Below are positions 56,689-64,000 of a stretch of 64,000 bases of DNA, piece by piece. Positions within the stretch are counted from its first letter, which is position 1, and each line of letters begins with the position of its first letter. Made by a program: the position numbers and the translations under genes. Source of the stretch: Sporanaerobium hydrogeniformans (GTDB lineage Bacteria; Bacillota; Clostridia; Lachnospirales; Cellulosilyticaceae); the NCBI RefSeq assembly GCF_002735925.1, contig NZ_PEDL01000007.1:1-64000 (forward strand), given 5' to 3'. The notes beneath the pieces are model-generated. The model did not search any database. It was given only the letters and a program-made list of their open reading frames with translations, and had not been told where the DNA came from.

Positions 56689-57777
56689 TTATTTATTTAC
56701 CCCACTACTTAAACTAAAACCTATATCTCCTTCTACATTCATTCCAGTACTCATAATCAGCTCTACAACTTCTTCCCTAGAAAGCAATCTTCTCCCTTCA
56801 ACTCCTTCTAAAAAAATCACATTGGTTTTTTCTTTTAAATCAATACCTTGATTAATAACATCTTTTACAGCTGGCAGGACTTCCTTGGTCATTTGTTGAA
56901 TAAAGACTGGTAACGCTAGAACAGGATTATAAGAAGGGTTAGAAGCATCCATAGGTGCAACAATCTCCTCCATCTTATTTAAGGCAACATTTGCTGTGTC
57001 AAAGTAAGTATTGATGTGATTGTAAATGGCTTCAAATTCTGGTCCTTTACTTTTTACATCTGCATATTTTTCATTAAATTCAACTTTTAGAGCATTCATC
57101 TGCTGTGCACTGTCTGTCACTGCACCCTTTTTAAAATCCTTAAAATTCATAAAACTATTAACAAGTGGATCTAAGCTCTTAATGACATAAGTTTCCATAT
57201 CATTAGCTAGAATTTTGCGTTCTTTCCTAAGAGCATCTGTTTCTTGCTCACTATAAATATAACCATCTAGAAAATAATTATCTATAAGATAGGCAGTTAC
57301 CCCTGCTATTTGTTCTTTAGTAAGAGTTATGCCTTCTGTTATACTTTGTCTCACTGCTACTATGCGTGGGTCTTGCTTCCCTAGGTCATCTTTCCCAATA
57401 GTAGCAAGTACTGCTACTGTCTGTTCCTTTTGCACCTCTTCAGCTAACTTCTCCTCTTGCTTCAGCTGTTCCTCCTTTTTTGATGTTTCACTTACTACTT
57501 CCTTTTTTAAAGCTTTTTTAGGTTTTTCTGGAAGAGGCGGCTTCATCTCTATTTTTTCTTCTTCAATGACTAGATTCTCTTTTTGAACCTCTTCATCAAT
57601 TTGCTTTTGCACTATATCCAGTTGCTTAGCTACTTCCTTTTGAATCAATAAATCTGCTAATGTCTTTTGCTTATTCTTGGTTTCTATAACCAATTCATTA
57701 ATTGAAAAACTAGCCAGTTTAAAAACTCCAAAGGCTACTAGTGCAACTATTCCCATTTTGATGATATTTCTCCTCAT
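56689..57777 (-). CDS. Membrane-anchored protein of unknown function
   Basis: 362 residues: an N-terminal anchor or signal (about 5-22), then a long Lys/Glu-rich segment, predicted coiled coil (about 35-120) with a PPLPEKPKK linker, then a helical domain (about 130-345) without recognised motifs. It follows the two ABC-type membrane genes (gap 21 bases) and is probably their cotranscribed partner, perhaps an accessory or substrate-binding part. The family was not recognised. Confidence 0.6.
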   Translation of the reverse strand: MRRNIIKMGIVALVAFGVFKLASFSINELVIETKNKQKTLADLLIQKEVAKQLDIVQKQIDEEVQKENLVIEEEKIEMKPPLPEKPKKALKKEVVSETSKKEEQLKQEEKLAEEVQKEQTVAVLATIGKDDLGKQDPRIVAVRQSITEGITLTKEQIAGVTAYLIDNYFLDGYIYSEQETDALRKERKILANDMETYVIKSLDPLVNSFMNFKDFKKGAVTDSAQQMNALKVEFNEKYADVKSKGPEFEAIYNHINTYFDTANVALNKMEEIVAPMDASNPSYNPVLALPVFIQQMTKEVLPAVKDVINQGIDLKEKTNVIFLEGVEGRRLLSREEVVELIMSTGMNVEGDIGFSLSSGVNK

Positions 57778-57798
57778 AGCACTCTCCTAATTTTTCAT

Positions 57799-58566
57799 CT
57801 AAATTTTTCTTTCAATAGAAAAATCTTTTTTATGAAGTACCTGGTTGCATAGGATAAGAAAAAAGATAGTTAATACAAAATAGCCACTATTTCTCAGTAA
57901 ATAGCCAAATCGGTTCATTTGTGCTGTCCAGGTAATAGCACTCAATAAATAATGCATACCTAGGCCTGCAATTAAGCTGAATAATAAGCCATAGGCTTCT
58001 TCCCTTGTCTTCATAGCAACCCATAAACTCACAGTGCCTGTACATAAATAGTGTAAAAAAGTAGCTCCCAAAGATGTCCCTATAACCTGTAAGGGGCTAG
58101 AAGTAAAATCTCTTACTTGTTGTCCCATCATTACCCTTACCTTAATAAAATCAGAACTCCACTTATTTACATAGGGAAAAACTTGATAAGCTATAAGAAA
58201 GTTCATCCAAAAAAGTCCTAAGAAAAAGAGTAAGGTATAAAAAATAAAGGTTATGTACTTGGAAATAAACCAATTTCTCCGGCTTCCACTTCGTAAGACT
58301 TCCAAACTCCCAAAATTATCATCAAACATAATACCGCAAATTAAAAATAAATAGGTTGGTAAATAAATATAAGTAATACCTACCGTATCATTTAATATCA
58401 AATAAGTAATTTCAAAGGCTGAAAAATTAATAGCGACTGCATCAGATAGTGAAATATATTTACTGACACTTACAACTGCTACAAAGGCAAAGATAGCAAA
58501 GGTTAAACACCACCTAATCGCATTAAAGCTCTGTGAAAGTTGATACTTTAGTATGCCTACCCGCAT
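57799..58566 (-). CDS. ABC-2-like membrane protein
   Basis: 255 residues with six hydrophobic helices. The pattern GSLEVLRSGSRRNWFISKYI after helix 2 recalls the coupling helix of ABC-2 permeases. It begins one base after the stop of the preceding membrane gene (58568-59275), so the pair is tightly coupled and likely forms a heterodimeric channel with the frameshifted ATPase. Confidence 0.72.
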   Translation of the reverse strand: MRVGILKYQLSQSFNAIRWCLTFAIFAFVAVVSVSKYISLSDAVAINFSAFEITYLILNDTVGITYIYLPTYLFLICGIMFDDNFGSLEVLRSGSRRNWFISKYITFIFYTLLFFLGLFWMNFLIAYQVFPYVNKWSSDFIKVRVMMGQQVRDFTSSPLQVIGTSLGATFLHYLCTGTVSLWVAMKTREEAYGLLFSLIAGLGMHYLLSAITWTAQMNRFGYLLRNSGYFVLTIFFLILCNQVLHKKDFSIERKI

Positions 58567-58567
58567 C

Positions 58568-59275
58568 TTATTTCCTCCTCCTTCTTAAAGATTCAAAAAT
58601 TGCTACTAGTAGTACACTAAGCATTGCTACTCCTACTAGAACACTTATCATTTCTTTTATAGCTATTCTATTCACATTTTCTTCTAATAACCAAGGAGAA
58701 AAACATAAAGGAGGATAATAAGTCTCTAAACCAAGGTAGGGAAAAGCATACGTCATTAAAAGGTACATCACTTCTGGTGCTACGAGTGGAATATATCTTT
58801 TAGTGTTAACAAAAGTAAGTATATAGGCAAAACTTGCAAAGCTTACCCCAAATAAGAAATCCAGTATAAATATTTGAACAAGATTGATCTTCTCTTCATA
58901 AGGCCCTAAAAGCCTACAAAGCCCACCTAATAAAAGAAGAGGTAATAAAAGAACCAGGCCCCCTGCTACTGCATTAACAAGTCCCCTCCTAAATACATAG
59001 CTTCTAGTATTTGCTTTATTTAGTAAAAAGGTATCATAACCATAATCTTTTTCTAACATATTCATATTACTATAAGGTAAGCTAGCAAGTAGGGGAGCTA
59101 GGAAAGGTAACAGATAAGACTGTGATATCTTAAAAGCTTGCCAACTATCATATGAAGTATGCCCATAAAAATAATAACTAAACGATACAACTATCAATAA
59201 AATACCCAGTACAAGAGAAAATATAAAATTTCTCTCCTGTAAGCTTCTTTTAAAATCGACGACTAAAAATCTCAT
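58568..59275 (-). CDS. ABC-2-like membrane protein
   Basis: 235 residues with about six hydrophobic helices and YDTFLLNKANTRSYVFRRGL preceding helix 3, the ABC-2 coupling-helix pattern. It overlaps the 3' end of the ATPase gene by four bases. Presumed partner of the next membrane protein and of the ATPase. Confidence 0.72.
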   Translation of the reverse strand: MRFLVVDFKRSLQERNFIFSLVLGILLIVVSFSYYFYGHTSYDSWQAFKISQSYLLPFLAPLLASLPYSNMNMLEKDYGYDTFLLNKANTRSYVFRRGLVNAVAGGLVLLLPLLLLGGLCRLLGPYEEKINLVQIFILDFLFGVSFASFAYILTFVNTKRYIPLVAPEVMYLLMTYAFPYLGLETYYPPLCFSPWLLEENVNRIAIKEMISVLVGVAMLSVLLVAIFESLRRRRK

Positions 59276-59932
59276 GCCGTCACCTCGCCTTTTCTCCTTA
59301 CTCCTTTATCATGAACTTCAAAGAGTTCATCACAAAGGACTTCTAAGTCCTCTTTATTATGACTTGCCACTAGTAAGGTGACCTGCTTTTCTTCTCTTAG
59401 CCGTAAAAAGAAAGCACGCATTTCTTTAATGCTTTGCTCATCTAAGCCATTCATCGGTTCATCTAAAATAAGAAGCTCTGGCTCATTCATAATAGCTTGG
59501 GCAATCCCTAACTTTTGACGCATCCCTAAAGAGTAGTTTTTCACATGCTTTTTACTATTCGGATCGAGTCCTACTTGGATCATGGCTGCCCGTACTTGTT
59601 CAATAGGTACCTTCATCTTACTCATACCATTTAAGATTTTTAAATTTTTAATGCCTGAATAATGTGGGATAAAACCAGGATTCTCTATCAAAATACCTAA
59701 CTTTTCTGGGAACTTATGCATCTTTGAGATATTTTTGTCTTCTAAAAAAAATATTCCCTTTTGTGGGTCTTATAAGTCCTGTTAGCATTTTAAAAATAAC
59801 CGTTTTACCTGAACCATTACGTCCTACAAAGCCATAAATTTTACCTTTCTCTAGCACAAAATCTACATTTACCAAGATGTCTTCTTTTTTAAAGCTTTTA
59901 CATACTTTCTCAAATCGAATATAAGCCATCAT
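59272..59932 (-). pseudogene. ABC transporter ATPase with a frameshift at an 8-base A/T run
   Basis: The N-terminal part (from 59932) has Walker A GRNGSGKT and reads to a stop at 59714. The C-terminal part, in another frame (to 59272), has the signature YSLGMRQKLG and Walker B LLILDEPMNGLDEQS. The break is at a run of eight A (59744-59751, plus strand). With seven, the frames join as NIFLEDKNISKMHKFPEKLG, exactly what the family shows there. It may be a true mutation, a sequencing error, phase variation or transcriptional slippage. The intact downstream permease genes argue that the gene is still useful. Confidence 0.82.
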
Positions 59933-59972
59933 CGGTTCCCCCTATTACTTCTATGTTTGTCCTTCTTAACTA

Positions 59973-60659
59973 TTATATTTGCTGACTAAGACGATTAGCA
60001 TCTAAAATTTTAAAACCATTCTTATAATAATCAATAAGTCCTTCCTGCTTCATGCGTGAAAGCTCCCTACACATAGCGCTTCGACATACATTTAAATAAT
60101 CAGCCAACTCATTGCGATTTAAAACGATATTAAATGCCATTTGTCCTTGCTTCCTTGCTTCATCAAGAAGGTACAAAGCTAATCGCTGCCTTAAACCCTT
60201 AAGAACAAGGTAATCTATTTTTTGATTTAAAGTAAAATTTTTCTCTCCCAATATCTTTAACATATTTTTAATAAGACTTGTGTGGTAAGTGCAGCTACTG
60301 GGGCATTTAGTCACTATCTTTTCATAAGGAATAAACAAAACTCTGCTATGACTTCGGGCTCTTACTGTTACAGGACTTATTCGCTTGTCTGTACAAACAA
60401 TGCCTTCTCCAAAAAGCTGACCTGGACTAAGCAGGGCAATGATATGCCTATCTCCAAGGATATTTTCTTTTACAACTTCTACTTGCCCCTCTAGTACAAT
60501 CCCAATTCGATCTACCTGCTCACCTAATGAAAAAAGCGTTTCTTCATTTATATATCCCTTCTCTTGAGCACCCAAGCAGTATAATAAGCTCTCTAATTCT
60601 TCTTCTTTGATATTCATAAAAAGTGGTACCTTTTTAAGTAAACACAAATACTGGTTCAT
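59973..60659 (-). CDS. Crp/Fnr family transcriptional regulator (hcp-linked, copy 2)
   Basis: 228 residues: cyclic-nucleotide-type barrel (about 15-125, with GQLFGEG), dimer helix, and winged helix with NRNELADYLNVCRSAMCREL (about 180-199). Cys residues in the middle (CPSSCTYH) and in the recognition helix could be redox-sensitive. It is divergent from hcp copy 2 and is followed after 40 bases by the frameshifted ABC operon. Likely controls hcp in response to nitrosative or redox stress. Only distantly similar to the first Crp/Fnr protein of this window. Confidence 0.88.
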   Translation of the reverse strand: MNQYLCLLKKVPLFMNIKEEELESLLYCLGAQEKGYINEETLFSLGEQVDRIGIVLEGQVEVVKENILGDRHIIALLSPGQLFGEGIVCTDKRISPVTVRARSHSRVLFIPYEKIVTKCPSSCTYHTSLIKNMLKILGEKNFTLNQKIDYLVLKGLRQRLALYLLDEARKQGQMAFNIVLNRNELADYLNVCRSAMCRELSRMKQEGLIDYYKNGFKILDANRLSQQI

Positions 60660-60882
60660 TTTTTTCTCCTATTTCTTCTTTAATATACTCTCTACTCATT
60701 TAGTATAGACCTATTAATGGATGATTGATTTCAAAATTAAAAATGTCATTCTAGTATATCCTACTGTGGTTTATTTAACACCTATGTTACTATTTTTTAG
60801 GAAGCATTTATAGGACTTTTTATCTTTAAAAATTAAATATAGTTAGATTATTTTAAATATATTTTAAGTATAAGCTTTTTTA

Positions 60883-60896
60883 GTTGCTATAGCAAC
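60883..60896. promoter_or_regulatory. Perfect palindrome upstream of hcp copy 2
   Basis: GTTGCTATAGCAAC is a 14-bp perfect palindrome in the divergent intergenic region, 66 bases before the hcp start. It is the right kind of site for a dimeric Crp/Fnr regulator. The rest of the 302-base gap is AT-rich without other structure. Confidence 0.6.
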
Positions 60897-60961
60897 ATAC
60901 TATTTTTCATCTTTATATTATGCTTAGATTACAGAAATAAATTGTAAAGGAGCGAATATAA

Positions 60962-62821
60962 ATGGAAAATAAAATGTTTTGTTATCAATGTCAGGAAACA
61001 GCTGGAAATAAAGGATGTACTAAAGTAGGTGTTTGTGGTAAGAGTTCAGAACTTGCTAATATGCAGGATTTGCTCATCTATGTAACTAAGGGCTTATCTG
61101 AGATTACTACTCGCTTACGTCAAGAAGGAAAAACAATTAGCAAGGAACTTAATCACTATATTACACTCAACCTTTTTACAACTATTACTAATGCTAACTT
61201 TGACGATGAAGTATTTTATATAAGAGTAAAAGAGACCTTAACCAAGAAAAAGGAATTAATGAAACAATTAGTAAATAAAGACGGTTTATCTGACGCAGCA
61301 ACTTGGGAACTTCCTACTGGTGCTACAATAGAGTTTTTAGCAAAAGCTGATTCTAGTGAAGTAGGTGTATTAGCAACTGAAAATGAAGATGTGCGTTCTT
61401 TAAGAGAGCTTATCACCTACGGTTTAAAAGGGTTATCTGCTTATTCTAAGCATGCCAATGCTTTAGGCCATGATAATGAAGCCATTGATGCTTTTATGCA
61501 AAGTGCACTTGCCAAATTATTAGATGATACGCTATCAGTTGATGAACTGATCGCTTTAACTTTAGAAACAGGTAAAGCAGGTGTGGATGGTATGGCATTA
61601 CTTGATACAGCCAATACTTCTACCTATGGCAATCCAGAAATCACTAAGGTAAATATCGGTGTAGGTAAAAACCCTGGTATCTTAGTATCTGGTCATGATC
61701 TTGCCGACCTTGAACAGCTTCTCATTCAAACAGAAGGTACGGGTGTAGATGTTTATACACACTCTGAAATGCTACCTGCTCACTACTATCCACAGCTTAA
61801 AAAGTATAAGCATCTCGTAGGTAATTACGGTAATGCATGGTGGAAGCAAAAAGAAGAATTTGAAAGCTTTAACGGGCCAATCCTTATGACCACCAACTGT
61901 ATTGTACCACCAAAGGATTCCTATAAAGATAGACTCTTTACAACCGGTGCAGCAGGTTATGTAGGTTGCAAACACATTGAAGGAGAAGCAGGAAGCCAAA
62001 AGGATTTCTCTTCTCTGATCGCTCTAGCAAAAACTTGCCCTGCTCCAACTGAAATTGAAACAGGTGAAATCATTGGTGGCTTTGCTCATGAACAAGTTTT
62101 TGCTCTTGCTGATACAGTAGTTGATGCTGTTAAATCTGGAGCTATTAAGAAGTTTGTTGTAATGGCAGGTTGTGATGGTAGAGCTGCTAAACGTAACTAC
62201 TATACTGATTTTGCTAAAGCCCTTCCAAAAGATACTGTCATCTTAACTGCTGGTTGTGCAAAATACAAGTATAACAAACTTAATTTAGGTGACATCGGTG
62301 GCATTCCAAGGGTACTTGATGCAGGTCAATGTAATGACTCTTATTCTCTCGCTTTAATTGCCCTTAAATTAAAAGAAGTATTTGGTTTAAATGATGTAAA
62401 CGAATTACCCATTATTTATAATATTGCATGGTATGAGCAAAAAGCAGTCATCGTATTATTATCCTTATTATACCTTGGTGTGAAAGAAATTCACTTAGGA
62501 CCAACACTTCCAGCTTTTCTTTCTCCTAACGTTGCAAAAGTTTTAGTTGAAAACTTTGGTATTGCTGGTATTTCTACAGTAGAGGAAGATATGAAAATGT
62601 TCTTTGGTGAAGAAGTAAAGGCAACTACCTCAGAAACTGGCACATTCACTAAAGATAGGATCATTGGTGAAATATTAAAATCTAATCCAGAAAATGCTCA
62701 AGTGCTCATGGCTGCTGGTATGCACTGCCTAGGTTGTCCATCCTCACAAATGGAAACATTAGAGGATGCTTGTGCAGTACATGGATTAAAGGTAGAAGAT
62801 ATTTTAAGTAAATTAAAATAG
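60962..62821 (+). CDS. hcp: Hydroxylamine reductase / hybrid cluster protein with C-terminal DUF1858 domain (copy 2)
   Basis: 619 residues. The Hcp part (1-545) has the N-terminal cubane motif [19 protein letters not shown] and the hybrid-cluster motifs [25 protein letters not shown] and [11 protein letters not shown]. Residues about 558-619 form a DUF1858 domain ([26 protein letters not shown]), whose CxxC pair is known from small redox or Fe-S maturation-like proteins. The fusion may add an electron-entry or thiol function. Much of the core is identical to copy 1, but codon use is more AT-rich, like the surrounding host genes. Confidence 0.95.
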   Translation: MENKMFCYQCQETAGNKGCTKVGVCGKSSELANMQDLLIYVTKGLSEITTRLRQEGKTISKELNHYITLNLFTTITNANFDDEVFYIRVKETLTKKKELMKQLVNKDGLSDAATWELPTGATIEFLAKADSSEVGVLATENEDVRSLRELITYGLKGLSAYSKHANALGHDNEAIDAFMQSALAKLLDDTLSVDELIALTLETGKAGVDGMALLDTANTSTYGNPEITKVNIGVGKNPGILVSGHDLADLEQLLIQTEGTGVDVYTHSEMLPAHYYPQLKKYKHLVGNYGNAWWKQKEEFESFNGPILMTTNCIVPPKDSYKDRLFTTGAAGYVGCKHIEGEAGSQKDFSSLIALAKTCPAPTEIETGEIIGGFAHEQVFALADTVVDAVKSGAIKKFVVMAGCDGRAAKRNYYTDFAKALPKDTVILTAGCAKYKYNKLNLGDIGGIPRVLDAGQCNDSYSLALIALKLKEVFGLNDVNELPIIYNIAWYEQKAVIVLLSLLYLGVKEIHLGPTLPAFLSPNVAKVLVENFGIAGISTVEEDMKMFFGEEVKATTSETGTFTKDRIIGEILKSNPENAQVLMAAGMHCLGCPSSQMETLEDACAVHGLKVEDILSKLK

Positions 62822-62948
62822 AATAGTTAAGTAGCCCCCTTCCTACCTTGTCTCCAATGAGATTAAGGTTAAAATAAAAAACAGAAATTTTCTAAAAGGC
62901 AAACATGAATAAAGACAACTTAAGGAGACATAAACTAAATACGAAAAA

Positions 62949-62983
62949 GTAAGGGTGGAAACCGATATTGGTTTCACCCTTAC
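62949..62983 (-). terminator. Intrinsic terminator of the SLH-protein gene
   Basis: The stem GTAAGGGTG...AAACC/GGTTT...CACCCTTAC has one bulge, with TTTTTC following on the minus strand. Confidence 0.82.
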
Positions 62984-63010
62984 TTACTGTATGCTACTGT
63001 TTGTTTTTAT

Positions 63011-64000
63011 TTATTTCTCTGAAAACCGGCGTAGCACTGCTGCAACCTCAGCCCGTGTGGCTGTACCCTGTGGGTCGAAAAGATTGCCATTTTTGCCACT
63101 AATGAGGCCTGCCATCTGCATCTGCATTACGGCATCCTTGGCGTAGGCGCTGATTTTGGTGCTGTCCACAAAGGTGTTTTCTTCATGAATCTTTGGCAGG
63201 GCGAAACCGATGACTTTGGTGTAGTTCTCCATGATAACCGCCATCTGCTCACGGGTAATAGACTGATCTGGGGCAAACTTGCCATCTCCAGTGCCATTTA
63301 CAAGGCTGTTTTTGCTTGCCCATTCAATATAGCCCCTATAGTAAGCATCACTTTTCACATCGGTAAAGCTACTGTTTTGGTAGACGCTCACATCGGCATT
63401 TGCTAGCTGTCCTAGCGCCGTTATGAACATTCCCCTTGTCATAGTAGTGTTTGGGCTGAAGGTGGTGGCAGAAGTGCCGCTAAAGAATCCACGGCTTACT
63501 ACAAACTCAATATCTTCCTTTGCCCAGTGACCTATAATGTCCGTGAATGTAGGGCTCTGCTGTTTGTAGCCGATGCCATAGGTGGAAAAATGAGAAGTAG
63601 CAAAACGTACCACTTTTTCTACACTGTCATAAACCGAGCCGGTCATCCAGTGTACCTTTCCATTGCTATCTACATAGACAGTCTGCACATTTTCTGCCTT
63701 TTCATTTGCTCCCAGGGTATATGGGATGGTAACCGATACGTTACCGTTGCCAAAGCTCTGTACCTGCTTGTTAGTATCATAGTTCACCTTGAGGTCAAAT
63801 ACGGGACGGCTACCAATGGCTTTTTTCGCATCGGCTGTCAGCTTGCCATTGTCCATGCGGGTAGCGGTCATATGCACATCAGCTTTTGCCTGTTTGTTAA
63901 TTGCCTCAACTGCTGGCAAATCCATGCCGATTTTGATACCGGGATTATCCACCACCACAATAGTGTTTGTAATTCTCTTAGTAAGGATGGTATCCTGCAC
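63011..64000 (-). CDS. S-layer homology domain surface protein, 3' part (gene runs off the window)
   Basis: The visible 329 residues are the C-terminal part. A beta-rich segment with VSVTIPYTLGANEKAENVQTV and a VRFATSHFSTYGIGY stretch (bacterial surface-protein linker) is followed by three SLH repeats (about 150-205, 215-270, 280-329), each with a WAKEDI/YIEWAS/YAKDAV start and an ITREQMAV-type end. SLH domains bind pyruvylated wall polymer and hold the protein on the surface. Base composition is visibly richer in G and C than its neighbours, suggesting transfer. The start is outside the window. Confidence 0.9.
   Translation of the reverse strand: MQDTILTKRITNTIVVVDNPGIKIGMDLPAVEAINKQAKADVHMTATRMDNGKLTADAKKAIGSRPVFDLKVNYDTNKQVQSFGNGNVSVTIPYTLGANEKAENVQTVYVDSNGKVHWMTGSVYDSVEKVVRFATSHFSTYGIGYKQQSPTFTDIIGHWAKEDIEFVVSRGFFSGTSATTFSPNTTMTRGMFITALGQLANADVSVYQNSSFTDVKSDAYYRGYIEWASKNSLVNGTGDGKFAPDQSITREQMAVIMENYTKVIGFALPKIHEENTFVDSTKISAYAKDAVMQMQMAGLISGKNGNLFDPQGTATRAEVAAVLRRFSEK

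Overview
The window is low-GC DNA from a strictly anaerobic, Gram-positive, Clostridia-type bacterium. The feel is Lachnospiraceae-like, perhaps close to Cellulosilyticum, but that placement is inference. Supporting features are a DUF3881-family protein, AdhE, two hydroxylamine reductases (Hcp), rubredoxin, a LicT-controlled beta-glucoside PTS, a serS T-box, S-layer homology domains, strong Shine-Dalgarno sites and many U-tailed hairpin terminators.

Layout. 1-14.3 kb is mostly housekeeping and cell-envelope DNA: a candidate structured RNA at the left edge, rlmH, a DUF3783 protein, leucyl aminopeptidase, two tRNA-Arg genes, a glycerophosphodiesterase, a polysaccharide deacetylase, a TetR regulator, a DacF-like carboxypeptidase with an SLH-like tail, an M15 peptidase, a MATE exporter and serS behind a T-box. 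14.6-19.3 kb holds a candidate C-rich small RNA and the licT-bglF-bglA unit with two antiterminator (RAT) sites. 19.5-22.5 kb is adhE behind a Rex-like operator that overlaps its promoter. 22.5-26.8 kb has an EFR1-type flavodoxin/ferredoxin protein, an unrecognised exported protein, an HD-GYP protein and an orphan BlaI-type repressor with its operator.

26.9-40.5 kb looks acquired. Six copies of a roughly 48-bp direct repeat, all in one orientation, delimit small gene blocks. Five of the six have a perfect hairpin on their right. The blocks are: Crp/Fnr regulator plus split permease/ferredoxin, cupin, rubredoxin and hcp; a deleted Mn-catalase plus a FAD/Rieske oxidoreductase; a chloramphenicol acetyltransferase; a GyrI-like protein; and a P-type ATPase behind a NiCo (czcD) riboswitch. 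A WYL/GyrI/TfoX group follows the last repeat. The arrangement resembles a cassette array, although no recombinase lies in the window.

40.6-64 kb returns to host-like DNA: a VOC protein, an L,D-transpeptidase, an acyl-CoA ligase and a large ABC exporter locus. In that locus, an OmpR-type two-component system, a BcrAB-like transporter and a MacB-like tripartite exporter share three operators built from 11-bp-spaced direct repeats. Next come a chemoreceptor, an ABC operon whose ATPase is frameshifted at an 8-base homopolymer, a second Crp/Fnr-hcp pair (this Hcp carries a DUF1858 tail), and the 3' part of an SLH-domain surface protein that runs off the right edge.

Functional themes are fermentation and redox control (AdhE/Rex), nitrosative and oxidative stress defence (two Hcp modules, rubredoxin, remnant catalase), metal export, antibiotic and peptide resistance, and wall remodelling. 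No rRNA, CRISPR array or intact insertion sequence was seen.
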